A stretch of 64,000 bases of DNA from Eublepharis macularius (lineage: Eukaryota; Chordata; Lepidosauria; Squamata; Eublepharidae), in assembly GCF_028583425.1 (NCBI RefSeq), contig NC_072791.1:31007368-31071367 (forward strand), written 5' to 3'. The notes beneath the pieces are model-generated. The model did not search any database. It was not told where the DNA came from and saw only the letters and a list, made by a program, of their open reading frames with translations. Position numbers and translations under genes: made by a program. How positions within the stretch are numbered: the stretch's first letter is position 1; each line of letters begins with the position of its first letter. Below, piece after piece: positions 1-10,795 of the stretch.

Positions 1-469
1 TACACACTGTAGGCCCCACACTATTCCTGAGGACACCCCAACTCTGGGGAGTGCTTTTTGATGGTGTGTGAGACTGCAGAGATGGGAGGAGACAAGAAGG
101 TGCTATTCTGCAAGGGCATCTCTGCTTACGGTTCTTTGGATCCATCCCTGAACTTTTTATTATATTCCTGTATAATGATCGTGGCTGTATGAGAGTGTAA
201 GCTCTTTTGTATGGGTTCTATGGGGCTAACTAGGAAGCAAACATTCAATACAAATGTAAGTTAAGAAAATTTCTTCACATCAACCTTTCAACAAATCAGA
301 ACAATACAACTGTTTTTTTCTAACCAAACTCATAGGCACAACAAAGAACCAGAAACTTACAGCCAACCAGGTCTTTTAAGTTCAGTCAAGTAACTGTTTG
401 TCTCTGAAACCTCTCATGGTAAGCAAGTTCAACTTTATGGATCCAATCCAGGGAGTCCTTTGCCACAAT

Positions 470-730
470 CAGGGCTTTTTTTCTGGGAAAAGAGGTGGTG
501 GAACTCAGTGGGTTGCCCTCGGAGAAAATGGTCACATGGCTGGTGGCCCCTCCCCCTGATGTCCAGACAGAGGGGAGTTTAGATTGCCTTACGTGCTGCT
601 CCAGCGGCACAGAGGGCAATCTAAACTCCCCTCTGTCTGGAGATCAGGGGGCGGGGCCACCAGCCATGTGACCATTTTCAAGAGGTTCTGGAACTCTGTT
701 TCACTGCATTCCAGCTGAAAAAAAGCCCTG
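470..730. mobile_element. hAT-like MITE, snapback type (261 bp)
   Basis: The ends form terminal inverted repeats: CAGGGCTTTTTTTC on the left against GAAAAAAAGCCCTG on the right. Flanking 8-bp duplications are GCCACAAT (462-469) and GCTACAAT (731-738), with one mismatch. Most of the interior is one long hairpin: the arms around 541-597 and 605-675 are near-perfect complements (the block GGGAGTTTAGATTGCC recurs inverted). It has no coding capacity. The 8-bp duplication and the CAGGG-type end fit the hAT superfamily. Confidence 0.8.
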
Positions 731-738
731 GCTACAAT

Positions 739-963
739 TAGGATTGTGAGCTCCAAGTTGGGAAATTCCTGGAGATCTAGGGGGTGAAACCTGGAGAAAC
801 CTGGAGAAAGTGGGGTTTGGGGAAAGGACCTTGGCATGGCATAATTCCATAGAGTCCAGCCCCCAAAGTAGCCATTTTCTCCAGGTGAACTGATCTCTGT
901 GGCCGGGAGACCAGTTGTAATTTCGGGACATCTTCAGCCACTACCTGGAGGCTGGCAACCCTA
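739..963. mobile_element. TAGGGTTGCC-family hAT-like MITE, abutting the previous element
   Basis: Begins TAGGATTGTGAGCTCC and ends GGCTGGCAACCCTA, a degenerate inverted-repeat pair. The 8-mer GCTACAAT lies on both sides (731-738 and 964-971). This is the commonest MITE family in the window. Recognisable internal blocks are TTCCTGGAGAT, CCATAGAGT, CATTTTCTCCAGG and GAACTGATCTCTG. Confidence 0.75.
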
Positions 964-1330
964 GCTACAATCCTCCTGATATAAAGCAACCTCTTCTTGG
1001 GAATTACAGCCCTGAAATAATACTATGATTTCAATACTAATACCAAAATAAATATAACACATATACACCACTTTTAGTCACTATTGTCCACATACATGTG
1101 TTTCTGATTACCTTATTCATGGTGATAACAACAAATTAATTGTTATCAAGCTCCCCAGCAACTGGCCTCTTCCCCAGCTGTTTGGCTCTAGGTACTGGCT
1201 CCACCCTACTGGGCTAAACCAATTAGCTCATGGGGATTACAACAGCTGCTATAACATAATGATTTGTTAGTTCAATTTTCTTTAACCAATTTTCTTTTTA
1301 CTAACTATTTTAATAGGTACCTGTCTTTCC

Positions 1331-2680
1331 CTCTACTGTAGCTAATGTCAACTCTGGAAGGTGTGTGTGATTTCTGTCAAGGAAAAAGTTGTGTGGAGAA
1401 GTTAGCACCCCCATCACCCCCAAACATTAGATTCTTGATACAAATTGGTACCCTATACCTGCTATTCAATGCAGTCAAAGCCCTACATTTAAACCTCCAT
1501 TATGCCTCCCTTTTCTAAAAAGTGTGTGGTGATGTTTTCCCTCTAGGTGTTTTGATCCTGTTCTTCTTATTTAAAATCACATGCATTTATTTCCAGAATG
1601 ATACCTGAGGGTTTTTTTTAAAAAAAAATCTAACAAATAATTCCTGGTTTTCTGATCTCCCCTTCCTCACTTACGCTTGTATTATTGCTGTATGGTGTGT
1701 TTATCTTGAGGGTAGATATAATCCAGGAACCTGCCACGTGTGTTAAGTAAATGGCTATTTTTAACTGAGTTAAATACTACACACTTCTGTGGTATGTTGT
1801 GCAAGAGATATCCTCTAGTGTCATCTGACATTTTGTCCAGACACTTGTGCTAAATTTAACTTCTGAAGAGAGATAGGACAAATGACCCAATGTCAGTTTT
1901 TCAAAACAACCTTGTGGCATGAACATTTTAAAAAATACTTTTAAAAAAATGATAGTGCATAGAAAGCTCCCTTATGCCAAATCATACTGTTCATCTACAT
2001 ATCTCTAAATTGCCCATCCTAACCAACAGTAGTTCTCTGGTGGCCTGGGTAGAAAAGGATATTTCCACCTGCTACCTGAGATCCTATAGCTGGAGGTGTC
2101 AGGGACTGAACCTTCCAGGGCATTCTAGGACCTGGGAACGAAAATTCATTTACATTTCAGAAGCACCATTGGGCTGCAGAGGAGGGGGAGAGTGAGAAAT
2201 GTTCTGCAAGCAGAAATCTTTTCATCCATGGAAATGCTATGGGGGATCCAGACCCTAACTCTGAAGGTTAGTTCTGTGGTGCAGTCCTTTGGAACCAAAG
2301 CTCAAGTTCTCTCCTGCTTATGGTAGGACAGCCTCTTTCCTCCATCAATCACGCAGTTAAGTAGAGTTGCTTTCACTATATTTCTTAACATTCAAGAAAA
2401 GCGCTTTAATTAAAAAAATTCCTTAAACCTCATGGTGAAAGACAAATGCTGTTTGCAAAGCAAAGAATAGCTAGAGGGTTTTGACTCACCAAGGAAGTGT
2501 ACGCTTTTTTACATTCATGATATATTTTAATCAACGTTCCTTTAGTAACTTCAAGCTCCCCCCTTTTGTGTCCCCCTTCATTTTGAAGTTGTGTACATGA
2601 CCTTCTTGTGATATTTACACAGAGTGAAGCTGAGACTGTAATAACAGTGAGTTCCCCTAAGGTTTGAGTGGCCAGCCTGA
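1331..2680. other. AT-rich intergenic sequence, nothing recognised
   Basis: Open frames here are short and none resembles a known protein. I see no inverted-repeat element, SINE head or conserved exon. Confidence 0.4.
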
Positions 2681-2864
2681 GTCAGCAAGCAGCTAAAACG
2701 GTGCTGAGAAGCTCAGATAACTTTGTTGCTTGAAGTGAGGGCGGGGGATGTGATTTTCTGTCAACCACAGATGAGGGACTGCTCAGACAAGAAATATTTT
2801 CAGGCAGTGAGTTGGTTCCACAGAAAATTTCCACTGACAGAAGGGGAACAATTTCCCCTGTTAT

Positions 2865-2995
2865 CTCCCTCCTGCTGAAGATATCTGACTCCCCCTCATG
2901 CTGTTCTTGGGTGTCCTCCAGGGGAACTGATCTGTGTGGACTAGAGATTGGTGGTAATTCCAGGAGAACTCCAGGCTCCAACTCTAGGCCCAAGC
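2865..2995. repeat. Partial TAGGGTTGCC-family MITE
   Basis: Contains the family blocks CTCCAGGGGAACTGATCT, GTGGTAATTCCAGGAG and ACTCCAGGCTCCAACTCTAGG. The left part is missing or too diverged to see. Confidence 0.5.
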
Positions 2996-3149
2996 CATTA
3001 GCTCTGTGCAGAGTAAAAAAATGTACAAAGCACTGATTTGTGATGGTGTGTGTATTTATGTTGCCATGTGCGCTCTCCTGAAACTGCAGCAGAAACACTC
3101 AGAAGGACAAAAAGTGGTCCTGCTGAGGTGAATATAGCAAGAGTTTAGC

Positions 3150-3760
3150 ACTACCAAACAAAAGTTGTGTGTTATGTACCATCAACTTCCAACTTGTGGA
3201 AATCCTATGAATTAACAACCACCAAAACATCCTATCATTAAAGGGCCTTGCTTCAGCAAACTGAAGGCTTTATGGAGTCAAGCCATCTTGGATCTTCTTC
3301 TTTTCCTACTGCCTTCAACTTTTCATAGCATTATTGTCTTTTCCAGTGAGTCTTGTCTTCTCATGATATGACCAAAGTATGATAGCCATTTCTTGTTTTA
3401 CGGTTTTGAGCTTACTTGGATTCATACTGCTCACGTTCCATGTTCCTATTATATATGTTGCACAGCTTTGGACTTTCCTTTTGCAGCTATTCACATCAGC
3501 AACTGGACATCCTTTCAACTTTAATCCAGTCCAGTCATTAAGAACAATGCTGTGTATACTTGTCCTTTGTTCTTCTCCAGTAGCCAACTGATTGCCTTCC
3601 GACCTAAGGGTCCTATCTTCTAGTACTAGATCTTTTGTTTTGAGTTGTCTCGTCATAGTGTATTCAAGGACAGTATTCTGCACAATGCTAACTAGGGTTA
3701 GCTGAAGTGTTACTGCTGTTGTCTGTGAAAGATCCTCCACTAGTGGCGCCTTCTACTACT
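3150..3760 (-). mobile_element. RTE/BovB-type LINE fragment
   Basis: On the minus strand an open stretch within 3315-3740 contains IIGTWNVSSMNPSKLK followed by TVKQEM. This closely resembles the start of the endonuclease domain of BovB/RTE LINEs (GTWNVRSMNQGKL...VKREM). Only this N-terminal piece is seen. The downstream endonuclease and reverse transcriptase motifs are absent, so it is a truncated fossil. BovB is abundant in squamates and supplies the tail of Sauria SINEs. Confidence 0.6.
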
Positions 3761-3769
3761 GTTGCTGCC

Positions 3770-6700
3770 TAGTAGTTACCCTTCAAGAATTCCTCTACCC
3801 CCATCACAACTGTCAATTCCCTTCTGTTGATGTGACCGTTGATTCCTGAAGGGGGTGGATGTATCTTAGTCTAGTGTTTCAGCTTTGACCATTCCACCTT
3901 AAGTAACTCTGTTTATACTCTTGACTGAGTCTGAACTCATGATAATATTGCTGTCAGCTTCACTAACACACTCAAGCTCCCTTACCACATTAAAGTATGT
4001 ATTCACAACACTTTTACATGACCCTGTTTGAAATGGAATGACAGCATTTTTTGTCCTGTTTACATAGTAGCTACTATGTAATTTTTCTTTCCTTCACGCT
4101 TATTAAGCTTTAGTGACTGACAATGAGATACAGAAATATGTGTGTGAGAGGGGTTTTCTAGAGGGTAATCATGGTCTCTGTAGATGACAAGACCCCTAAC
4201 CATGTAGAAAAATAACAAAGGAGAATTATTTCATCCTCCTCACAAAATAATTTTAGTGGAGAGGAATGGAGGAGCCAACTGAACACATTTCTCAAGCCAT
4301 CAGGTATTTCTATGCCATTGAAAACATATGCAGGTACCACTGCTAATGGAGACATTTCATATGTTAAGCATGAAAATAACTGAGTGCAGCTTCCTCCCTC
4401 CAGCGTGAGAGAAGGTTCCCCCAGGTCACCTAAAGGACCGAGTTCAGGTGAGTGAGCAGCCAAGCTTTGACCCTGAAATAAACACTGGAGCACTGACGTT
4501 GGATAGAAAACAGATGGTAGGTTACTGTGCTCAACCCAAGCCCCCAGTAACTCATGTCAGCTGGAAAACTGCTGGTGCTGGGCCTCCTACTCACTGCTAC
4601 TGCTACCAGGGGTTATTAGTAGATTAGTTTAATAGGAAATAAACAAGATAATACAGTTCAAATTAAGGCACTCCAGTGGGGTTTCCAGGCAACCAGTGCG
4701 AGACAGGAAGCAGGAACAGGTGGGTGCCGTTGGCAATGTCATGATGTCACTTCAGGGGAAAACCTGGAAGTGATGTCAGTCCTCTCTAGGAATTGCCAGA
4801 AACCTGGCAATTCCTAGAGAACACTGATGATACTTCCAGGTTTTTCCATATTACTCTTGCTTCACTCTCAGTTGTTTACAAACACCACATGAAACCAGGT
4901 GTATATATTTGCTTTTTAAATCCAAGGAACTGAAATCCAAGGAATTACTTTGAATCAATTAAAATTTTGGTATGGGCCTACAGAATGTTGAAAGGGAAAT
5001 GGCTATAATATTATCACATGAAGTTCCTGATTGATACAAGATTTCTAATATGTCTGTTCCATTACTTTACTGTGTGTTAATTATTATAGAACAACTACCA
5101 TTGCAGAAATATTAAAGAGATCTATTCACTACCCAACCTGTTTAAAATAAGGTTGTGGCTAGAGTTCAAGCAGAATGTTGCTTTTTCCAACCATCACTGT
5201 GTGCGAAAGCAGAAGCAGTGCTTGTGAACTTGTGTTTGAGATTTAGTAATGCTATTTTTATGTTATCTGTTATCTTCCTCCTTTGCTAGGCTGGCTTCCC
5301 TTTCATAGACCAAGTTTGCAAGCACTTGATCGGCCCTCTCCTCGAGCAGCCCTCTCTTTCGTGTGTGATGATAGCATGAGAGCAGGCGGACAATAAAATA
5401 CAGCACCTGGTTTTTCAGAGGCACCCCTAAAGTGACAAGACCTCATGGATTTATTTTTGCAGATGACTTTTTATAATCTTTTGCAGATGTTTGGAGATTA
5501 AATATTACATTTAAGAGCAGCAAGCTGAGATAGTCCTGGAGGAAATTATTATCACCACCTTTGCAGTGCTAATAAATATTGATTATTGTTACTGAGCATT
5601 CCCAGCTATGCGCTTCTATGGGACAACTGTTCAAACATGCAATATGGTTTTTTCTTAACAGTCTTCTTTTCTAAAAAATAAAATGGAAATGATATTATGA
5701 ATGATATATATTTTGAAAAAGTAAAAAAAAAAAGAGTAAGGAGAAGCCGGTATTGTATGCCCTGGGAAACTAAATTAAAACGTTTCAGTGTGAGCCTAAA
5801 TATACATGTAATTCAGAGCACAGCTGTCAACTGATAAAAGAATTTTTGTTCATTATTTATATGCCTGTTAATTAGGGATGCTCACAGTATTCTCTATCAC
5901 CAACATTTTCTTCTCCCCTCATTTTTCTTCCTACAGATTGACAAAGGAGAAAGTTCATGTATGTATTCAAATACATACCTTCAGAAACTGTGTTCATTCA
6001 TTCAACCAAACAGATATAAAATACTTGTTGGTCAATATCAAATATATGTTCAGAGAGATAGCGCTACCTACCCAGTTCTAGATGCAGGAGCAGAAAATTA
6101 GAAGTACTGAATACCAGTGTATAGATAGATATTCAGATGAATTATGACAGAACACAGAGGCAATGGGACTTACTTGTTTCTACTCTTAATGGATTAAATA
6201 ATGAATTAATCAAGTTTACACAATGTCAAAATTGCAAAATGAGCTTTGGAACTGCTGTAAAATAATTCACAATCTAATAAGCAAAAGCTATCACTGATTG
6301 GTAGGCCATCTTTAATGTTTCCTTTTTCATTTCCTAATTGTCTTGATTTTCAGTCTTATCAAGCAGTGGATGGATACCGGAAATTGGGAGTTCAAGGTCA
6401 GGTAGGAGAGCTTCAATCTTGTTTAACAGCAGTGAAATGGAGATTAATGAAGAAGTTGAAGAAACAAAACTGAGAAATGGACTCAGGTCATAAGAACAGC
6501 TAGAGCACCATTTTAATATTTTGCTTAATGCATCAACAACATATTTAAGACAATCCTGAGAGGAGCGAATGAAGCGGTGGCACTTGAGAACTAGAGAACA
6601 GATTTTTCAGATGTCTGGTGATGTCCATCAGTCTTAAGATTCTTCTTTATCATTGCCTAAAGGTCTTGTGCCCACACAAACAAATAGTTTCCATAGTTTG

Positions 6701-7180
6701 AAGTCTCACCAATGGCCATTAGCTGCATTTGATATTTCTGTGCAAGGCAATGCCTTTGCGTTCTTGACACAACCAATTATCTCTTCACAGTCTGTAGAGA
6801 CCCCAAAACAGCTCTAAATATATGCTGTCCTTGGGAGATGCATGCCTTGAATTAAAAAACAATTACCTTTATTTTGTTCTAAGAAATGTCATTTCTAATA
6901 AACTGCATTGCATTTAAACCGGTTAAGGATTGCAGAAGACTAATGGACCATGTTAATATATAGAAGGCTGTTAAATAATCCCCCCTTCTCTTGTTTCAGA
7001 ACAAACTATGCACTTACCCAAATTGCTAGAATTTATCCCTTTGAGACCTACCAATGCATCTTGTTGGTTGTACTGATTCCCTTAAGCTATTAGTTTTATC
7101 CCAAAAGGTATCCACAATCACCTGTAATGGCCTTCTATAGTCCAAAGGGTGACAAAATACCTGCTTGTTTTTTCTAGTAA
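3770..7180. other. Intergenic, mostly unrecognised; possible conserved element near 5150-5640
   Basis: A hairpin fragment lies at about 4740-4850 (arms around CTGGCAATTCCTAGAGA), related to the AAGTGATGTCA repeat family. The part at 5150-5640 is unique-looking, lacks repeat signatures and has homeodomain/forkhead-like AT motifs such as ATAAATATTGATTATTG. Whether it is conserved cannot be told from one sequence. The open frame at 4158-4493 (minus) resembles nothing I know. Confidence 0.3.
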
Positions 7181-7532
7181 GACTTTACCTATATACATCT
7201 TTGGTATCTCACACTGAAAATATTTTTGCCTTGCCAAGGTCAGCTTAGGGTTTTTTTGTTAATGGTAGGTACTGGTAGTGAACTTGCAATAATGTCTTGT
7301 TCAAATAGCTTAGGTCTATGCAGTTGTGAAATTTACCTGATTTCTCTATCCCTACCATATGTTTGATGAGTTCTGTCACTTTGGCTCTGATGTTATCAAT
7401 TTCTATTCGTTTGATTGCTTTCATGGTTTTGCCTGTCAATGTTATTGGGACTGTATGTAGCAGAAAATAAATAAATAAGGTTTCTGTTTGCTTATCTGTT
7501 ATTTGCATGGGTGTGATGTGACACTGACAGTT

Positions 7533-7652
7533 TTCAAGAAGAGGCTGGATGAATACTTGTCAGAGATGCTTTAGGCTGATCCTGCACTGGGCAGGGGGTT
7601 GGACTAGATGGTCTGTATGGCCCCTTCCAACTCTATGATTCTATAATGTATG
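7533..7652 (+). mobile_element. CR1 LINE 3' end
   Basis: Matches the well-known amniote CR1 tail: AAGAGGCTGGATGAATA, GGGCAGGGGGTTGGACTAGA, TGGCCCCTTCCAACTCTATG, then an ATTCTAT-type terminal repeat. It is a typical 5'-truncated copy of about 120 bp. Confidence 0.85.
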
Positions 7653-7861
7653 TAATGTTTGATATTTCATTTGTCCACTAGTACTTGCTGATAGCATGAA
7701 TTTCTACTGGAAATTCCAAATCGCCTCCTTTTCCTTGGTATGCTGCTGCCTCCAGTACACATTGCCTTAGTGAGAATAGTACCAGTATACAGTTTCAGCT
7801 TTTACTTCACTTTGTGATACTTGTGCTGCCCCATCTTGCATAATGTTGAGGAAGTCTCTAA

Positions 7862-8931
7862 TAGAGATGGGCATGATCCAAAAAATTTTAACGATCCAGC
7901 GGATTGTAGATTGGTGCTGACGACAATCCCGAATTAACGATCCACGCCGATCATCTCCCATTCCCGAGCCGCGGATCGTGGATTGTGGATCGTGGAGGCA
8001 AAAGCAGAGGGGCACCCCGCTGTTCTCAGCGATACAGGAACGGTGGGTGATGCCGACGGCATCTGTGTTTGTGTTTGGCCGTCTGTGTTTGGCCGTCAGA
8101 GCTGTCTATCACGGTTTGCAGGGATGAGATTGGAGTGCCCATGGCTACAGAACACCCCCTTCCCCCTCCCTCCCCTGCTTAAGATGTTTATAAAGCAGTG
8201 TTTCGTCAACTTTTAAAAATGTCTTGATTAAACAATTATAACTATTTTCATTGTAATGCAAAGCAGCATCAGGAGACTGCTGTTGTTCAGCAAATGAGAA
8301 GTGGGGAGGTTAACCCATTACTTTCCAGCTGTTGCTCTGATCCAAGTTTTCCTGAAGCTTTTTTTGTCCCCTGCAGGAGAAAAGACAGGAGTCGCCATAC
8401 CTTTTTCCTATAGAAAGAAAGCAGTTCATGCAGTAGTGTTGTCAACTTCCAGGTGGGACCTGGAGATCTCTCAGAACTAGAAGTGATCTCCAAATGACAG
8501 AGATCCATCCCCTGGAGAAAATAGTAGCTTTGGAGGGTGAACTCTATGGCATTAATATTCCCCTGAAATCCCTCCCGCCGCCTTCCCCCTCCCTCCCCTG
8601 GGTGTCTTCTCCCAACTTGTGACTGCTTTGCTGCTCCGTGGTTGGAAGGAAGTCCTGCTGATCCAGGAAAGCTGGGCTTCCATTCTGGTTTCCAGGGCGA
8701 CAGAAGGAGGGCAAACAGAGCTCAGGCTTTCCCCTGGCTCCGTTGCCAGGGGAATAGATTCCTGGCGCCTGAGTGTCTGGATCCCCGATCCGAGCCCGAA
8801 TGCAACAATCCAGGCCTCTCCCGATCGCTGGATCGTTGGCCGTGGCCGATCACGATCTGCCGGTTCGTGATCGCGCTATCGCCATTATCGTGGGTTTTTT
8901 CCAATTGTAATGCGGATCGTGCCCATCTCTA
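7862..8931. mobile_element. hAT-like non-autonomous transposon, 1,070 bp
   Basis: Ends are TAGAGATGGGCA and TGCCCATCTCTA, perfect inverted repeats flanked by identical 8-bp duplications GTCTCTAA (7854-7861 and 8932-8939). Subterminal sequence is rich in GGATCGTG/CGATC motifs on both sides, typical of transposase-binding repeats. A TAGGGTTGCC-family fragment lies inside at about 8433-8575. No transposase frame is present. A relative with the same ends is at 27694-28449. Confidence 0.85.
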
Positions 8932-10391
8932 GTCTCTAACCCATTCCATTTACTGATGCCATACTGCCTGTTCAGCACTCAGTTTCATGCTTAAGCCAGC
9001 AACACAATGTTTCTTTGCCAGATGCTAATATAAGCTTAATAACCCAGTTTGATATTTTAGTATATCCTGTTCTGATGTTATGGATGTAGGAAAAAAATCA
9101 CTGTCCAAACTGCTGCATTGATCATCATTGTTCGCTTATCTCAACTGAGAGGCAGGTTTGTTCTGTTTTGAGCATTTGCAGACTCCAGCATAATCATTCC
9201 TTCTACAGCTTCTGCCAAAGACCAAAGGATGGACATTTGTTGGGATTATGTTGTTTGCCACTGTATCCATGGTTTTCATTTTGAGATCTCTGTGCTTATT
9301 CCTGCTCTCATTTTGTTGATCACTGTGTTTGCTTTTGTTGATACAGTGCATGCTTTCAGCTTCTGAAGGATGGATCACTTGCATTTGGGCTAGAGTTCAT
9401 TCACTAGCTCGGCATATGCCTATGGCTCTTTGCAGAGTTAATGTAGACCTTTTGAGCACTATTTGGGTTCCTTTGTCTTTAGTGCTTATGGCTATTCTGT
9501 CTAAGCACCATATGTACATGAATCTGCCATTTTGTGCACCCTAGCAATATAATGCTCTATTGTTTCAGCAGGCTCTTGTTCACATTTATTAAAGAGAAAG
9601 CTTTCATGTATGCTGTTTCTGGTAGGTTCAAAATGCTTTTTCAGCGCTCTGATAACTTGGAGGGATCTGACTGTTGATGGTATATCCGGATGCTGCTGAA
9701 GCTAGTGACTTTCCTTCCCCGTCACAGGGTTAATAATGCTGGGAGCCTAACTTTTTCCCTTTGTCGTCCAATTCTGTTGCTGCCATTTCCAGTATATCTG
9801 TTTGTTCCATTGATGTTTGTTCCTCTTGAAGGCAGGGCTCCTTGAGCTGTTTGTCTTCAAAAAAGTTCTGACACTACATTTTTAATATTTTTGAGTTATA
9901 GATTCAGTAACTGATATTTTATTGAAAGTTAGCCAAAGGGAGTTTGCCAAAGTAAGATAAGCCAGAATAGGTCTACTTGGAAGTAAGTCCCATTTTATTC
10001 AGTGGATTTTACTCCTGGGCAAGTAGGATTGCAGTCTATGGCTCTTCCATTAGCTCTCTGACTTAAATCCCGGAGCTGCATTTCCAGTTCCTCATACAAG
10101 TCAGATAAGTCTTAGTTGCAGTTCTCCCTGTTAAATGGGAGAGCTATCTATCATAACACAGAAGTTCAAGTACATGTTTAGACATAAAGCTTGGGTAGGG
10201 TTGCCAACTCTGTCTTGGAAAATTCCTGAAGATTTGGGGGCAGTGCCTGGGGAGGGCTGAGCTTGGGGAGGGGAAAGAGAGCTAGGCAGGAATGTAATGC
10301 CATAAAGTCAGGGTTGCCCACTCATGGCAGGCAACTAGCAGGAGATCACAGAGGGCAGGGACTTATGTTTTCAGTGTTGTGATAACACCAT

Positions 10392-10603
10392 GGCCGATTC
10401 CAGACGACTAACCTTAAGCCGTTTCATGCCGCCCTCTTCCGGATCGCGACGGGGAAAATGCGAAATATCGCGTTTCCTCGCACGAGTTTTGTGCGATGAC
10501 GCGCAAAACTCGCGCGAGGAAACGCGATATTTCGCATTTTCCCCGTCGCGATCCGGAAGAGGGCGGCATGAAACGGCTTAAGGTTAGTCGTCTGGAATCG
10601 GCC
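10392..10603. mobile_element. 212-bp near-perfect snapback MITE, CpG-rich
   Basis: The whole element is an inverted repeat: GGCCGATTCC..GGAATCGGCC, with ~100-bp arms differing at very few bases around a ~12-bp loop near 10497. Flanking CAT trinucleotides (10389-10391 and 10604-10606) may be a 3-bp target duplication. It is dense in CpG, which suggests a young insertion not yet eroded by deamination. The open frames on both strands read the same peptide because of the palindrome and are not genes. Confidence 0.8.
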
Positions 10604-10795
10604 CATGACATCACTTCCAGTGTGACCCATAAGTGACATCATTGTGCCAGGGTAAAAAACAATTTAGCCTTTGTCCAAAACTCTATGGTTTAGCCATAGA
10701 GTTTTGGGCCAATGCTAGAGTGTTGCCTGACACAATAGTGTCATTTCTGGGTCATGCTGGGAGTGATGTCATGTCATCAACATATCACTGATCAC

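Larger units (their letters stand above)
180..1330. repeat. Diverged copy of an unclassified ~0.7-kb repeat, split by two MITEs
   Basis: This stretch resembles 30780-31440. Shared blocks in the same order include CTATGGGGCTAA, AAAATTTCTT..CAACCTTTC, CAATACAAC, AGTTCAGT and, after the two inserted elements, CCCCAGCAAC and a CATGGGGA/CTTGGGGA block. The two small DNA transposons at 470-730 and 739-963 interrupt it. I could not assign a family. A solo LTR of an old element is possible, but no internal coding region is attached. Confidence 0.4.
7190..9720 (-). mobile_element. Old, broken Gypsy-type LTR-retrotransposon fossil (gag and pol pieces)
   Basis: On the minus strand, a reverse-transcriptase-like stretch lies near 7245-7508, with a pattern like the Gypsy 'EKSGK..CIDLSYLNK' segment. 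A cysteine-containing nucleocapsid-like stretch lies near 9136-9384 (CRRNDYAGVCKCSKQN). Gag lies upstream of RT in the minus direction, as expected. The element is heavily decayed, with many breaks, and was later invaded by a CR1 fragment (7533-7652) and a 1,070-bp hAT-like element (7862-8931). No LTRs were identified. The identification rests on short similarities only. Confidence 0.5.

Noticed and set aside
4158-4493. 111-aa minus-strand frame
   Set aside because: No recognisable domain, no splice or codon evidence. Likely chance.
10390-10642. Nearly identical peptides on both strands
   Set aside because: Produced by the perfect inverted repeat of a MITE, not by a gene.
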